A DNA stretch of 64,000 bases from JADJWR01 sp964610575 (GTDB lineage: Bacteria > Pseudomonadota > Gammaproteobacteria > Burkholderiales > Burkholderiaceae_F): assembly GCA_964610575.1 (NCBI GenBank), contig CAZSYX010000005.1, forward strand, positions 23,770-87,769. Direction: 5' to 3'. The notes under the pieces are model-generated. The model searched no databases. It saw only the letters and a program-made list of their open reading frames with translations, and was not told the DNA's origin. The first letter of the stretch is position 1. Each line of letters opens with the position of its first letter. This document shows, piece by piece, positions 1 to 8,381 of the stretch. The translations under genes were made by a program, and so were the position numbers.

Positions 1-1222
1 GGCATGCGGGACGGTCGTGGCACAGAGCAAGGGGGGCGCGCCGTCGGCGCAGACGGTGAAGATCGCCTACCTCGACCCGCTGTCGGGTCCGTTCGCAGCG
101 GTCGGCCAGAACATCCTCAAGCACTTCCAGGTCGCTGCCGAGATGGCCAGCACCAAGCAGCTGGCCGGGGCCGGGATCAGGTTCGAGATCATTCCGTTCG
201 ACAGCAAGGGTTCGCCGCAGGAGGCGCTGACGCTGCTGCGAGCGATCGCCGACCAGGGCATCCACTACGTGGTACAGGGACAGGGCTCGCACGTGGCGAT
301 CCCGCTGTCCGAGGCCATCGCCCGCAACAACGAGCGCAACCCGAAGCAGTCGATCGTCTTCCTGAACTATGCGGCGATTGACCCGGATCTGACCAACAGC
401 AAGTGCAACTTCTGGCACTTCGCCTTCGACGCCAACACGGAAATGAAGATGGAGGCGCTGACGGATTACATGAAGGGCAAGCCGGAGATCAAGACGGTCT
501 ACCTGCTGAACCAGAACTACTCGCACGGCCAGCAGACGGCGCGCTTCGCCAGGGAACTGCTGGCGCGCAAGCGGCCGGACGCGAAGATCGTCGGCGAGGA
601 TTTCGTGCCGCTCGGCCAGGTACGCGACTTCTCGCCGTACATCGCCAAGATCCGCGCCTCGGGCGCCGACACCGTCATCACCGGCAACTGGGGCACCGAC
701 CTGGTGCTGTTCGTGCGCGCCGCGCGCGACGCCGGCCTGACCGCGAATTTCTACACCTACTACGCCGGCGTGATCGGCACGCCGACCGCGATGGGCGCCT
801 CCGGCGCCGACCGGGTGCGGATGGTGTCCTACTGGCACCCGAACATCGAAAACAACCCGGCCGAGCCAATCTACGTCGACTTCAAGAAGCGCTTCAACGA
901 GGAGTGGTACGTGCTTGCCTCGCAGACCTCGGTCACCATGCTGGCCGAGGCGATCAAGCGCGCCGGCAGCAGCGATCCGCTGAAGGTCGCGCACACGATG
1001 TCGGGCATGAAGATGAACGGCCTGATGGGCGAGATCGAGATGCGCGCCACCGACCATCAGCTGCAGCAGCCGCTGTACATCTCGACCTTCACCAAGGCCG
1101 GCGGGCCGGTCAAGTTCGACGCCGAGAAGACCGGCTTCGGCTTTCGCACAGAGAAGGCGATCCCGACCTACGTCGCCTCGACGCCGACCTCGTGCAACAT
1201 GCAGCGGCCAGCGAAGCCGTAG
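1..1222 (+). CDS. ABC transporter substrate-binding protein, branched-chain amino acid type (5' truncated)
   Basis: This is a periplasmic solute-binding protein of the LivJ/LivK-like family (Peripla_BP_6). It would capture an amino acid, amide or aromatic/organic acid for the permeases that follow. The reading frame is open to the window edge. The first visible residues (ACGTVVAQ) look like the end of a signal peptide, so the true start lies upstream and a GTG at 17 is unlikely to be the start. The mature part begins around VKIAYLDPLSGPFAAVGQN, the usual first strand of this fold, and about 400 residues are visible, which is near full length. A hairpin lies in the 99-base gap before the first permease gene. 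The ligand cannot be told from sequence; the downstream acyl-CoA enzymes suggest a carboxylic acid. Confidence 0.9.
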   Translation, partial: ACGTVVAQSKGGAPSAQTVKIAYLDPLSGPFAAVGQNILKHFQVAAEMASTKQLAGAGIRFEIIPFDSKGSPQEALTLLRAIADQGIHYVVQGQGSHVAIPLSEAIARNNERNPKQSIVFLNYAAIDPDLTNSKCNFWHFAFDANTEMKMEALTDYMKGKPEIKTVYLLNQNYSHGQQTARFARELLARKRPDAKIVGEDFVPLGQVRDFSPYIAKIRASGADTVITGNWGTDLVLFVRAARDAGLTANFYTYYAGVIGTPTAMGASGADRVRMVSYWHPNIENNPAEPIYVDFKKRFNEEWYVLASQTSVTMLAEAIKRAGSSDPLKVAHTMSGMKMNGLMGEIEMRATDHQLQQPLYISTFTKAGGPVKFDAEKTGFGFRTEKAIPTYVASTPTSCNMQRPAKP

Positions 1223-1285
1223 CGGCAGGGTCTGGCTTTCAATCAAAGGGGATAGGCCGGCAGCAGGGCCCGTCCGCCTGAATCG

Positions 1286-1308
1286 ACCGGCCCGGATGAA
1301 GGGCCGGT
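1286..1308 (+). terminator. Hairpin between binding protein and permease genes
   Basis: An 8-base perfect stem (ACCGGCCC / GGGCCGGT) encloses a 7-base loop. Only a short T run follows, so it is not a strong intrinsic terminator. Its place after a binding-protein gene fits the common arrangement in which a hairpin stabilises the upstream message or attenuates read-through, giving more binding protein than permease. The structure is seen directly; the function is inferred. Confidence 0.5.
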
Positions 1309-1321
1309 TTCACATCCGGGC

Positions 1322-2281
1322 ATGAATCTCGAACTGTTCCTGGTGCAGCTGCTCAACGGCGTCAGCTACGGGCTGCTGCTGTTCATGCTCGCCGCCGGCC
1401 TGACGCTGATCTTCTCGATGATGGGCGTGCTCAATTTCGCGCACACCAGCTTCTACATGATCGGCGCCTACTTCGCCTACCAGCTGTCGGTGTGGATCGG
1501 CTTCTGGGCCGCGCTGCTGGTGGCGCCGCTGCTCGTGGGTGTCGTCGGCGCGGCGGTGGAGCAGTGGGGGCTGCGGCGCGTGCACAAATGGGGCCACGTG
1601 CCGGAACTGCTGTTCACTTTCGGACTTTCGTACATCGTCTTCGAACTGGTGCAGGTGATCTGGGGCCGGGCGCCGGTGCCCTACCAGGTGCCGAGCGAGC
1701 TGGACCGGCCGGTTGCCTGGCTGCAGGCAGCCGGCATCACCTTCCCGCAGTACCGGATGTTCATGATGGCGGTGGCGATCCTGATGCTCGGCGCGCTGTG
1801 GCTGCTGCTGAAGCGCACGCGCATCGGGCTGGTGATCCAGGCGGCGCTGACCCATCCGGAAATGGTCGAGGCGCTCGGCCACAACGTGCCGCGCGTGTTC
1901 ATGCTGGTCTTCGGCGCCGGCTGCGCGCTGGCGGGGCTGGCCGGCGTGATCGGCGGCAACGCCTTCGTCACCGAACCGGGCATGGCCGGCAGCGTCGGGG
2001 CGATCGTATTCGTGGTGATCGTCTTCGGCGGGCTCGGTTCAGTGGCCGGCGCCTTCATCGCCTCGCTGCTGCTCGGCCTGGTCGATGCCTTCGGCAAGAC
2101 CAGCAGCGCGTCGCTCGCCGGGCTGCTTTCCTCCGCCGGAGTCGAGCTGGCGCCGCAGACCTTCGGTTACCCGGTGCTCAGCATGACGGTGGCGCAGGTC
2201 GCGCCGGTGCTGCCATACCTGATGCTGGTGCTGATCCTGATCTTCCGTCCGCGCGGCCTGATGGGCACCCGGGAGAGCTGA
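1322..2281 (+). CDS. livH: Branched-chain amino acid ABC transporter permease, LivH type
   Basis: This is an inner-membrane permease of 319 residues, typical for LivH. The N-terminus (LLNGVSYGLLLFMLAAGLTL, then a short loop and LNFAHTSFYMIGAYFAY) matches the conserved start of this family. Hydrophobic segments run throughout, and the segment before the C-terminus (VIVFGGLGSVAGAFIAS) is the usual signature near the cytoplasmic coupling region. The protein ends with IFRPRGLMG, also typical. It would pair with the LivM-like permease encoded 9 bases downstream and be driven by the two ATPases after it. The substrate is unknown. Confidence 0.92.
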   Translation: MNLELFLVQLLNGVSYGLLLFMLAAGLTLIFSMMGVLNFAHTSFYMIGAYFAYQLSVWIGFWAALLVAPLLVGVVGAAVEQWGLRRVHKWGHVPELLFTFGLSYIVFELVQVIWGRAPVPYQVPSELDRPVAWLQAAGITFPQYRMFMMAVAILMLGALWLLLKRTRIGLVIQAALTHPEMVEALGHNVPRVFMLVFGAGCALAGLAGVIGGNAFVTEPGMAGSVGAIVFVVIVFGGLGSVAGAFIASLLLGLVDAFGKTSSASLAGLLSSAGVELAPQTFGYPVLSMTVAQVAPVLPYLMLVLILIFRPRGLMGTRES

Positions 2282-2290
2282 GGTTCCGAC

Positions 2291-3601
2291 GTGACGGTGC
2301 TTGGCGAACTGCACTTCAAGCCGCTGAACTTCGGCCGCTGGGTGATCTGGGGCTTAACGGCGATCGTCTTCATCGCCGCGCCGCAACTGTTCGCGAGCGG
2401 CTTCGCCCGCGCGCTGCTGTCGCAGATGGCCATCATGATCATCTTTGCGTTGTCCTACAACATGCTGCTCGGGCAGACCGGGCTGCTGTCGTTCGGCCAT
2501 GCGGTGTATTCGGGCCTTGGCGCTTATTTCGCGATCCACGCGCTGGCGCTGATCGGCAAGGGGTCGCTGGTCTTCCCGGTCTCCCTGCTGCCGTTGATCG
2601 GCGGCGCGGCGGGCCTGCTGTTCGGCGTCGTGTTTGGCTGGCTGACGACCAAGCGCGCCGGCACGACCTTCGCGATGATCTCGCTGGGGTTAGGCGAAAT
2701 GGTCTTCGCCGCCTCGCTGATGTTCCCGGGCTTCTTCGGCGGCGAAGCGGGCATCAGCGGCAACCGCACCGCCGGCGGCCGCTTTCTCGGCATCGATGGA
2801 TTGAGCTTCGGCCCGGACATCCAGGTCTACTACCTGATCGCCACCTGGACCTTCCTGTGCATGATCGCCATGTACGCGCTGACACACACGCCGCTCGGCC
2901 GCATCGCCAACGCCGTGCGCGACAACCCGGAGCGCGCCGAGTTCATCGGCTACGACGCGCAGCGGGTGCGCTGGATCATGATGATGCTGGCAGGCTTCTT
3001 CGCCGGCGTTTCGGGAGGGCTGTCGGCCGTCAACCTCGAGAGCGTCGGCAGCGGGGCGGTGCACGCGGCGGTTTCCGGCGGCGTGCTGCTGGCGGCGTTC
3101 ATCGGCGGCGTGCTGTTCTTCTTCGGGCCGATCCTCGGTGCCGTCGTGTTCGTGTTCTTCGCCTTCGCGCTGTCGGAATACACGCCGGCGTGGCACCTGT
3201 ACCTCGGCGTGTTCTTCGTGGCTCTGGTGATGTTCGCACCGGGCGGGCTGTCGAGCCTGCTCCTGCTCAACCTGCGGGTGGCCAGGTTGGGCAAGTTCCG
3301 CCGACTGCGCGATCCCTATGTCGGCGTGCTCGGCACCGGCGGGCTGCTTGCCGCCGGCATCGCGCTGCTGATCGAGATGACCTACCACCTGACGCTCGGC
3401 ATCGGCACCGGCTCGAGCGTGAAGGTTTTCGGCTTTCCCTTCGACACGACGCGCGGCGAAAGCTGGGTGTTCGGCTCCGCGCTGGTGGCTGCCAGCGGCA
3501 TGGCCTTCGAATACATGCGGCGCCGCTTCAAGCGCGAGTGGGACGCCATCGCCATCGAGATCGAGGACTGGCGGCGCGACAACCCGGAGCAGGACCAGTG
3601 A
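2291..3601 (+). CDS. livM: Branched-chain amino acid ABC transporter permease, LivM type
   Basis: This is the second permease of the system, 436 residues, somewhat longer than the shorter LivM forms. The family motif ALSYNMLLGQTGLLSFGHAV is near residue 55. About ten hydrophobic segments follow, and a hydrophilic cytoplasmic tail (EYMRRRFKREWDAIAIEIED) ends the protein. The GTG start at 2291 sits 9 bases after livH. The gene's stop overlaps the GTG start of the next ATPase gene (GTGA), which indicates translational coupling. Residues after about 330 include an extra hydrophobic stretch and a charged tail beyond the core permease; their role is unknown. Confidence 0.9.
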   Translation: MTVLGELHFKPLNFGRWVIWGLTAIVFIAAPQLFASGFARALLSQMAIMIIFALSYNMLLGQTGLLSFGHAVYSGLGAYFAIHALALIGKGSLVFPVSLLPLIGGAAGLLFGVVFGWLTTKRAGTTFAMISLGLGEMVFAASLMFPGFFGGEAGISGNRTAGGRFLGIDGLSFGPDIQVYYLIATWTFLCMIAMYALTHTPLGRIANAVRDNPERAEFIGYDAQRVRWIMMMLAGFFAGVSGGLSAVNLESVGSGAVHAAVSGGVLLAAFIGGVLFFFGPILGAVVFVFFAFALSEYTPAWHLYLGVFFVALVMFAPGGLSSLLLLNLRVARLGKFRRLRDPYVGVLGTGGLLAAGIALLIEMTYHLTLGIGTGSSVKVFGFPFDTTRGESWVFGSALVAASGMAFEYMRRRFKREWDAIAIEIEDWRRDNPEQDQ

Positions 3602-4371
3602 GCGGCACGCCGGCCGTGCCTGCGGCCCTGCAACTCGTCGACGTGCGCAAGCGCTTCGGCCGCACCGAGATCATCCGCGGCGTGAGCCTGGCGATCGGAA
3701 CCGGGGAAAGGCACGCGATCATCGGCCCGAACGGCGCCGGCAAGTCGACGCTTTTCAACCTGATCAGCGGCCGCTTCCATGCCGACTCGGGCGAGATCCT
3801 GCTCGATGGCAAGGCGATCACGCGGCGCAAGCCCTTCGAGATCAACCGCATGGGCCTGGCGCGAAGCTTCCAGATCACCAACATCTTTCCGCGCCTGTCG
3901 GTGTTCGAGAACCTGCGCTGCGCGGTGCTTTGGTCGCTCGGCTACCGCTATTCCTTCTGGCACAACCTGAACAATCTCGCCGACGCCGAGGCCCGCGCCG
4001 AGGAACTGCTGGAGCGCATCGGCCTGCGACGGCGCCGCAACATCCAGGCCGGGCTGCTCACCTATGCCGAGCAGCGCGCGCTGGAGATCGGCATCACGAT
4101 CGCCGGCGGCGCGCAGGTGATCCTGCTCGACGAGCCAACCGCCGGCATGAGCCGCAGCGAGACCTCGCGGGCGGTGGCGCTGATCCGCGAGATCTCGCAG
4201 GGCAAGACGCTGGTGATGGTCGAGCACGACATGAGCGTCGTCTTCGGCCTGGCGGACCGCATCTCAGTGGTGGTCTACGGCGAGGTGATCGCCAGCGGCC
4301 GGCCCGAAGAGATCCGCGCCGACCCGAAGGTCAAGGAGGCCTACCTCGGCCAGCCGGCGGAGGCCGCGTGA
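3598..4371 (+). CDS. livG: ABC transporter ATP-binding protein, LivG type
   Basis: This is one of the two ATPases of the importer, 257 residues. Walker A is GPNGAGKST at residues 43-51 and Walker B is VILLDE at 174-179. The LivG-typical insert (ARSFQITNIFPRLSVFENL) is present. The signature motif reads LTYAEQ (154-159), where family members usually have LSYGEQ or similar, so the signature glycine is replaced by alanine. The GTG start at 3598 overlaps the livM stop by 4 bases. The frame is open far upstream through livH and livM, but that part is antisense-quality shadow reading without family similarity. Together with LivF it should form the heterodimeric motor. Confidence 0.9.
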   Translation: MSGTPAVPAALQLVDVRKRFGRTEIIRGVSLAIGTGERHAIIGPNGAGKSTLFNLISGRFHADSGEILLDGKAITRRKPFEINRMGLARSFQITNIFPRLSVFENLRCAVLWSLGYRYSFWHNLNNLADAEARAEELLERIGLRRRRNIQAGLLTYAEQRALEIGITIAGGAQVILLDEPTAGMSRSETSRAVALIREISQGKTLVMVEHDMSVVFGLADRISVVVYGEVIASGRPEEIRADPKVKEAYLGQPAEAA

Positions 4372-4542
4372 TGTTGGAAGTCGACAACCTGCAGGCGGCA
4401 GCGATCGCAGGGCGCTCGCGCCGCCGTGCGGCAAGGTCGGGCTCCCCCCTCCCTGTCCCTCCCCTGCAGGGGAGGGGACCCGGATCTGATCAATCCACGG
4501 GCGACGGACAGTCCTGATGCTCACCGTTGACAACCTGCAGGC
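4371..4542 (+). repeat. Duplicated livF start region flanking a palindromic insert
   Basis: An ATG at 4371 overlaps the livG stop and reads MLEVDNLQA before running into an unrelated 48-codon frame that stops at 4517. The real livF starts at 4517 with MLTVDNLQA. The 17-base segment at 4380-4396 recurs at 4526-4542 with one mismatch, 146 bases apart. The sequence between the copies is not LivF-like and contains a perfect palindrome. The simplest reading is an insertion into the 5' end of livF, with the start region duplicated so that the gene kept a coupled start. The small frame at 4371-4517 is not considered a functional gene. Confidence 0.7.
4457..4476. repeat. 20-base perfect palindrome (REP-like) inside the livG-livF insert
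   Basis: The two halves CCCTCCCCTG and CAGGGGAGGG form a perfect 20-base inverted repeat centred on TGCA, flanked by C-rich sequence. Short palindromes of CCCTCCCC/GGGGAGGG type are known as dispersed intergenic repeats in many GC-rich proteobacteria. Whether this one is dispersed in this genome cannot be seen from one window. Confidence 0.65.
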
Positions 4543-5209
4543 CTTCTACGGCAAGAGCCACGTGCTGCACGGCGTCGACCTGTCGGTGGGGCGGGGCGAA
4601 ATCGTCAGCCTGCTCGGCCGCAATGGCGTCGGCCGGTCGACCACGGCCAAGGCGATCATGGGGCTGGTGGACTGCACCGGCCGCGTCGTCTTCAAGGGGC
4701 GCGAGATCACCGGCCTGCCGACCTACCGGATCGCCCACGCTGGTCTCGGCTATGTTCCTGAAAGTAGAGATATTTTTCCGGCGCTCTCGGTGGCCGAGAA
4801 CCTCGCGCTGGGGCTGAAGGGCCGCCGGCCGGGGCGGTGGAGCTTCGACGACATGTACCGGCTCTTCCCGCGCCTTCGCGAGCGAGAGCGGACCTTGGCC
4901 GGCGTTCTTTCGGGCGGAGAGCAGCAAATGCTGACGCTTGCCCGTACGATGATGGGCGACCCGGACCTGGTGATCATCGACGAACCGACCGAGGGCCTCG
5001 CACCGAAGCTTGTTGCGCTGGTGGCGGACTTCCTGAAGGCGCTGCAGGCGCGCGGCATCTCGGTACTGCTGATCGAGCAGAAGCTGACCATCGCGCTCGA
5101 CATCTCGCAGCGGCTGTACGTGATGGGACACGGGCACATGGTCTTTGCAGGCACGCCTGACGAACTGCGCGGCAACCGGCTGATCCGGCAGGAGTGGCTC
5201 GAAGTCTGA
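4517..5209 (+). CDS. livF: ABC transporter ATP-binding protein, LivF type, with arginine in Walker A
   Basis: This is the second ATPase of the importer, 230 residues, the normal LivF length. The signature LSGGE (131-135) and Walker B LVIIDE (151-156, followed by PTEGLAP) are intact. Walker A reads GRNGVGRST at residues 34-42: the lysine that binds the ATP phosphates is arginine (residue 40, codon CGG at 4634-4636). In ABC dimers the LivF Walker A faces the LivG signature motif, which here is also unusual (LTYAEQ), so one of the two composite ATP sites looks degenerate. The ATG at 4517 overlaps the stop of the short duplicated frame upstream. Confidence 0.9.
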   Translation: MLTVDNLQAFYGKSHVLHGVDLSVGRGEIVSLLGRNGVGRSTTAKAIMGLVDCTGRVVFKGREITGLPTYRIAHAGLGYVPESRDIFPALSVAENLALGLKGRRPGRWSFDDMYRLFPRLRERERTLAGVLSGGEQQMLTLARTMMGDPDLVIIDEPTEGLAPKLVALVADFLKALQARGISVLLIEQKLTIALDISQRLYVMGHGHMVFAGTPDELRGNRLIRQEWLEV

Positions 5210-5231
5210 GGATGCAGGGGAGAAGAAGACA

Positions 5232-7331
5232 ATGAAGGTGTACTTCGAGCGGCGCGGCGAGGTCGCGGTGCTGCAGATCGACAACCCGCCGGTCAATGGA
5301 CTGAACCTGGCGATGCGACGCGGCATCGTCGCCGGCCTGCAGCGTGCGCGCAACGACCCGAAGGTCAAGGTGGTGGTGATCACCGGCACCGACAAGGTGT
5401 TCTCCGGCGGCGCCGACATCCGCGAGTTCAACACTCCCGCCGCAGTCACCGAGCCGCACCTGCTGCAGGTGCTCGATGCGGTCGAGTCGAGCAGCAAGCC
5501 GGTGATCGCCGCCATCAACGGCGTCTGCATGGGCGGCGGACTCGAGCTTTCGCTCGCCTGCCACTACCGGATCGCCACGCCGAACGCGACCATGGGCCTG
5601 CCCGAGGTGAAGATCGGGCTGCTGCCGGGTGCCGGCGGCACGCAGCGCCTGCCGCGTGCCGTGGGCGCCGAACTGGCGCTGCAGATGATCGTTTCCGGTG
5701 ATCCGATCGGCGCCGAGACTGCGCTGAAGACGGTACTGATCGACCGCATCGTGCCCGCCGACACTCTCCAGGGGGTGCTCGACTTCGCTCAGGAACTGGT
5801 CGGCCGGCGCACGCACCCGCGGCTGCGCGCGGCACGCGCCCTGCTGCCGAGAGGAGTCGACGCCGATTCCTTCTTCAGGGCGGCACGCGCGCGCGTGGCC
5901 AAGCAGGCGCGCGGGCAGATCTCGCCGTTGAAGTGCGTCGACGCGGTCGAGGCGGCCGTGCTGCGGCCGTTCGAGGAGGGTGTGCAGATCGAGCGGGCGA
6001 TGTTCCTTGAACTGGTGGCCTCCGAGCAGTCGAAGGCGCTCCGCCACGCGTTCTTCGCCGAGCGGGCGGCAGCGAAGATCGCCGGCCTGCCGGAGGACAC
6101 GCCGACGCGGCGCATCGCGGGTGCGGCGGTGATCGGTTTCGGAACGATGGGCGGCGGCATCGCGATGAGCTTCGCCAACGCCGGCATCCCGGTCACCGTG
6201 CTCGAGATGACGCAGGAAGCGCTCGACAAGGGCCTGGCCCTGTGCCGGCGCAACTGGGAGGCCAGCGCGCAGAAAGGAAAGATGGCGCCGCAGCAGGTCG
6301 AGCAACGGATGGCGCTGCTCGCGCCGACGCTGCGTTACGAGGACCTGGGCTCGGCGGACATCGTCATCGAGGCGGTGTTCGAGGACCTGGCGGTGAAGCA
6401 GAAGGTCTTCCGCGAACTGGACCGCGTGGCCAAGGCCGGCGCGATCCTTGCCACCAACACCTCGACGCTCGACATCAACCAGGTCGCTGCCGTCAGCAGG
6501 CGGCCGGCCGACGTGCTCGGCACGCATTTCTTCAGCCCCGCCAACGTGATGCGCCTGCTCGAGGTGGTGCGCGGCGCCGCCACCGCGCCGGACGTGCTGG
6601 CCACGGTGATGAAGCTGGCCCGGCCGCTGAAGAAGGTGGCGGTCGTCTCGGGTGTCTGCGACGGCTTCATCGGCAACCGGATGCTCGAGCATTACGTGCG
6701 CCAGTCGCTGTTCCTGCTGGAGGAAGGGGCCAGCCCGCAGCAGGTCGACAGAGCGCTGACCGACTTCGGCATGGCGATGGGCATCTTCGCGGTGGGCGAC
6801 CTCGCCGGGCTGGACATCGGCTATGCGATCCGCCAGCGTCGCTACAAGGAGAAGCCCGACGTGCGCTACCCGCGGATCGCCGATCGCGTGGTTGAGCTGG
6901 GCCGCCTCGGGCAGAAGACCGGCAGGGGCTGGTATCGCTACGAAGCCGGCAACCGCACGCCGCAGGTCGATCCGGAAGTCGAGCTGCTCATCGACGCCTA
7001 CCGCAAGGAACTCGGCATCACGCCGCGGGCGATCTCCGACGAGGAAATCGTGCAGCGCTGCATCTTCGCGCTGGTCAACGAGGGCGCGCGAATCCTGGCC
7101 GAAGGCATTGCGCAGCGGGCGAGCGACATCGACGTCGTCTACCTGACGGGCTACGGTTTCCCGGCCTGGCGCGGCGGGCCGATGTACTTTGCCGAGAGCT
7201 TCGGCCTGGCCAAGGTGGTCGAGGCAATACGCCGCTTCGCCGCGCTGCCCGGCGCGGACGCGGCGTTCTGGCAGCCGGCGCCGCTGCTGGCCCAGTGCGC
7301 CGCCAGCGGCCGCCGCTTCGACGCCCGCTGA
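5232..7331 (+). CDS. Bifunctional enoyl-CoA hydratase / 3-hydroxyacyl-CoA dehydrogenase
   Basis: This 699-residue multifunctional beta-oxidation protein resembles FadJ and peroxisomal bifunctional enzymes. Residues 1-190 are a crotonase domain, with oxyanion-hole segments VFSGGADIREF and GVCMGGGLELSLAC and the catalytic-region motif LPEVKIGLLPGAGGTQRLPR. From about residue 297 the NAD-binding Rossmann motif VIGFGTMGGG opens the dehydrogenase part, with GTHFFSPANVMRLLE carrying the catalytic histidine region. Two C-terminal dimerisation repeats follow. It hydrates 2-enoyl-CoA and oxidises the 3-hydroxyacyl-CoA. It starts 22 bases after livF, and its position suggests the imported acid is degraded as a CoA thioester. 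No thiolase gene is adjacent. Confidence 0.9.
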   Translation: MKVYFERRGEVAVLQIDNPPVNGLNLAMRRGIVAGLQRARNDPKVKVVVITGTDKVFSGGADIREFNTPAAVTEPHLLQVLDAVESSSKPVIAAINGVCMGGGLELSLACHYRIATPNATMGLPEVKIGLLPGAGGTQRLPRAVGAELALQMIVSGDPIGAETALKTVLIDRIVPADTLQGVLDFAQELVGRRTHPRLRAARALLPRGVDADSFFRAARARVAKQARGQISPLKCVDAVEAAVLRPFEEGVQIERAMFLELVASEQSKALRHAFFAERAAAKIAGLPEDTPTRRIAGAAVIGFGTMGGGIAMSFANAGIPVTVLEMTQEALDKGLALCRRNWEASAQKGKMAPQQVEQRMALLAPTLRYEDLGSADIVIEAVFEDLAVKQKVFRELDRVAKAGAILATNTSTLDINQVAAVSRRPADVLGTHFFSPANVMRLLEVVRGAATAPDVLATVMKLARPLKKVAVVSGVCDGFIGNRMLEHYVRQSLFLLEEGASPQQVDRALTDFGMAMGIFAVGDLAGLDIGYAIRQRRYKEKPDVRYPRIADRVVELGRLGQKTGRGWYRYEAGNRTPQVDPEVELLIDAYRKELGITPRAISDEEIVQRCIFALVNEGARILAEGIAQRASDIDVVYLTGYGFPAWRGGPMYFAESFGLAKVVEAIRRFAALPGADAAFWQPAPLLAQCAASGRRFDAR

Positions 7332-7383
7332 ACGGCACGGCTGCCGCTCGCGCGGCCCAGGACCCTTCCCACAGGAGATCCCG

Positions 7384-8379
7384 ATGGCGACCAACCGCCG
7401 AATCGTGCTCGCCAGCCGCCCGAGCGGCTGGGTCACGCCTGAAAACTTCCGCCTTGAAGCGGTGCCGCTGCCCCCGCTGGCCGACGGGCAACTGCTGGTG
7501 CGCAACCGCTGGCTGTCGCTCGACCCGTACATGCGCGGGCGGATGAACGAGGGCCGCAGCTACGCGGCCGCGCAACCGTTGAACGAAGCCATGGTCGGTG
7601 GCACTGCCGGCGAGGTCGTCGAGTCACGCCATCCGAAGTTCGCCGTCGGTGACCAGGTCGTCGGCCATCTCGGCTGGCAGGAGTACGGCATCTCCGACGG
7701 CAACCAGCTGATGAAGGTCGACACCACGCATGTGCCGCTGTCGGCCTATCTGGGCGCGGTCGGCATGCCCGGCGTGACTGCCTGGGTCGGGCTGAACCGC
7801 ATCATCGAGCCCAAGGCCGGCGAAACCGTCGTGGTGTCCGCCGCCAGCGGCGCAGTGGGTAGCGTCGTCGGCCAGCTGGCGAAGCTCGCGAGCTGCCGTG
7901 CCGTTGGCATTGCCGGCGGCGAGGAGAAGTGCCGCTACGTGGTCGAGGAACTGGGATTCGACGCCTGCATCGACTACAAGCGCGACGACGTCGGCAAGGC
8001 ATTGAAGGCGGCAGCACCGGACGGCGTCGACGGCTATTTCGAGAACGTCGGCGGCGAGATCATGGACGCGGTGCTGCCGCGCATGAACGCCTTCGGCCGC
8101 ATCGCCCTGTGCGGGCTGATCGCCGGCTACAACGGCGAGCCGATTCCGATCCGCAACCCGACCTGGTTCCTCGTCAGCCGGCTGACGCTGCAGGGCTTCA
8201 TCGTCTCCGAGCACATGCAGCTTTGGCCGCAGGCGCTCAAGGAACTCGGTTCGCACGTCGCCGCCGGTCGCATCAAGTATCGCGAGACGATCGCGCAAGG
8301 CCTCGAAGACGCGCCGGCCGCCTTCATCGGCCTGCTCAAGGGCCGGAACTTCGGCAAGCAACTGGTCAGACTGGACTGA
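7384..8379 (+). CDS. NADP-dependent oxidoreductase, medium-chain, zinc-free
   Basis: This 331-residue protein belongs to the medium-chain dehydrogenase/reductase superfamily, in the zinc-free CurA / leukotriene B4 12-hydroxydehydrogenase-like group. Family hallmarks are LSLDPYMRGRM near residue 45, VGMPGVTAWVGL near 130 and the nucleotide motif VSAASGAVGSVVGQLAKL near 155. These enzymes reduce activated carbon-carbon double bonds with NADPH. The ATG at 7384 is preceded by AGGAG at a good distance. It follows the bifunctional beta-oxidation gene in the same direction, so it probably acts on an unsaturated intermediate of the same pathway; the substrate itself is not evident. Confidence 0.88.
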   Translation: MATNRRIVLASRPSGWVTPENFRLEAVPLPPLADGQLLVRNRWLSLDPYMRGRMNEGRSYAAAQPLNEAMVGGTAGEVVESRHPKFAVGDQVVGHLGWQEYGISDGNQLMKVDTTHVPLSAYLGAVGMPGVTAWVGLNRIIEPKAGETVVVSAASGAVGSVVGQLAKLASCRAVGIAGGEEKCRYVVEELGFDACIDYKRDDVGKALKAAAPDGVDGYFENVGGEIMDAVLPRMNAFGRIALCGLIAGYNGEPIPIRNPTWFLVSRLTLQGFIVSEHMQLWPQALKELGSHVAAGRIKYRETIAQGLEDAPAAFIGLLKGRNFGKQLVRLD

Positions 8380-8381
8380 CG

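Noticed and set aside
1492..3597. Long in-frame extension upstream of livG through livH and livM
   Set aside because: The translated extension has no similarity to ABC ATPases and overlaps two permease genes; the GTG at 3598 gives a normal LivG.
4371..4517. 48-codon small gene between livG and livF
   Set aside because: Only the first nine residues resemble LivF; the rest is encoded by a palindromic insert, so it is better seen as a duplicated start than a peptide gene.
4974..7532. An 852-codon minus-strand frame over livF and the bifunctional beta-oxidation gene
   Set aside because: It is a shadow frame of low-complexity composition opposite strongly conserved genes.
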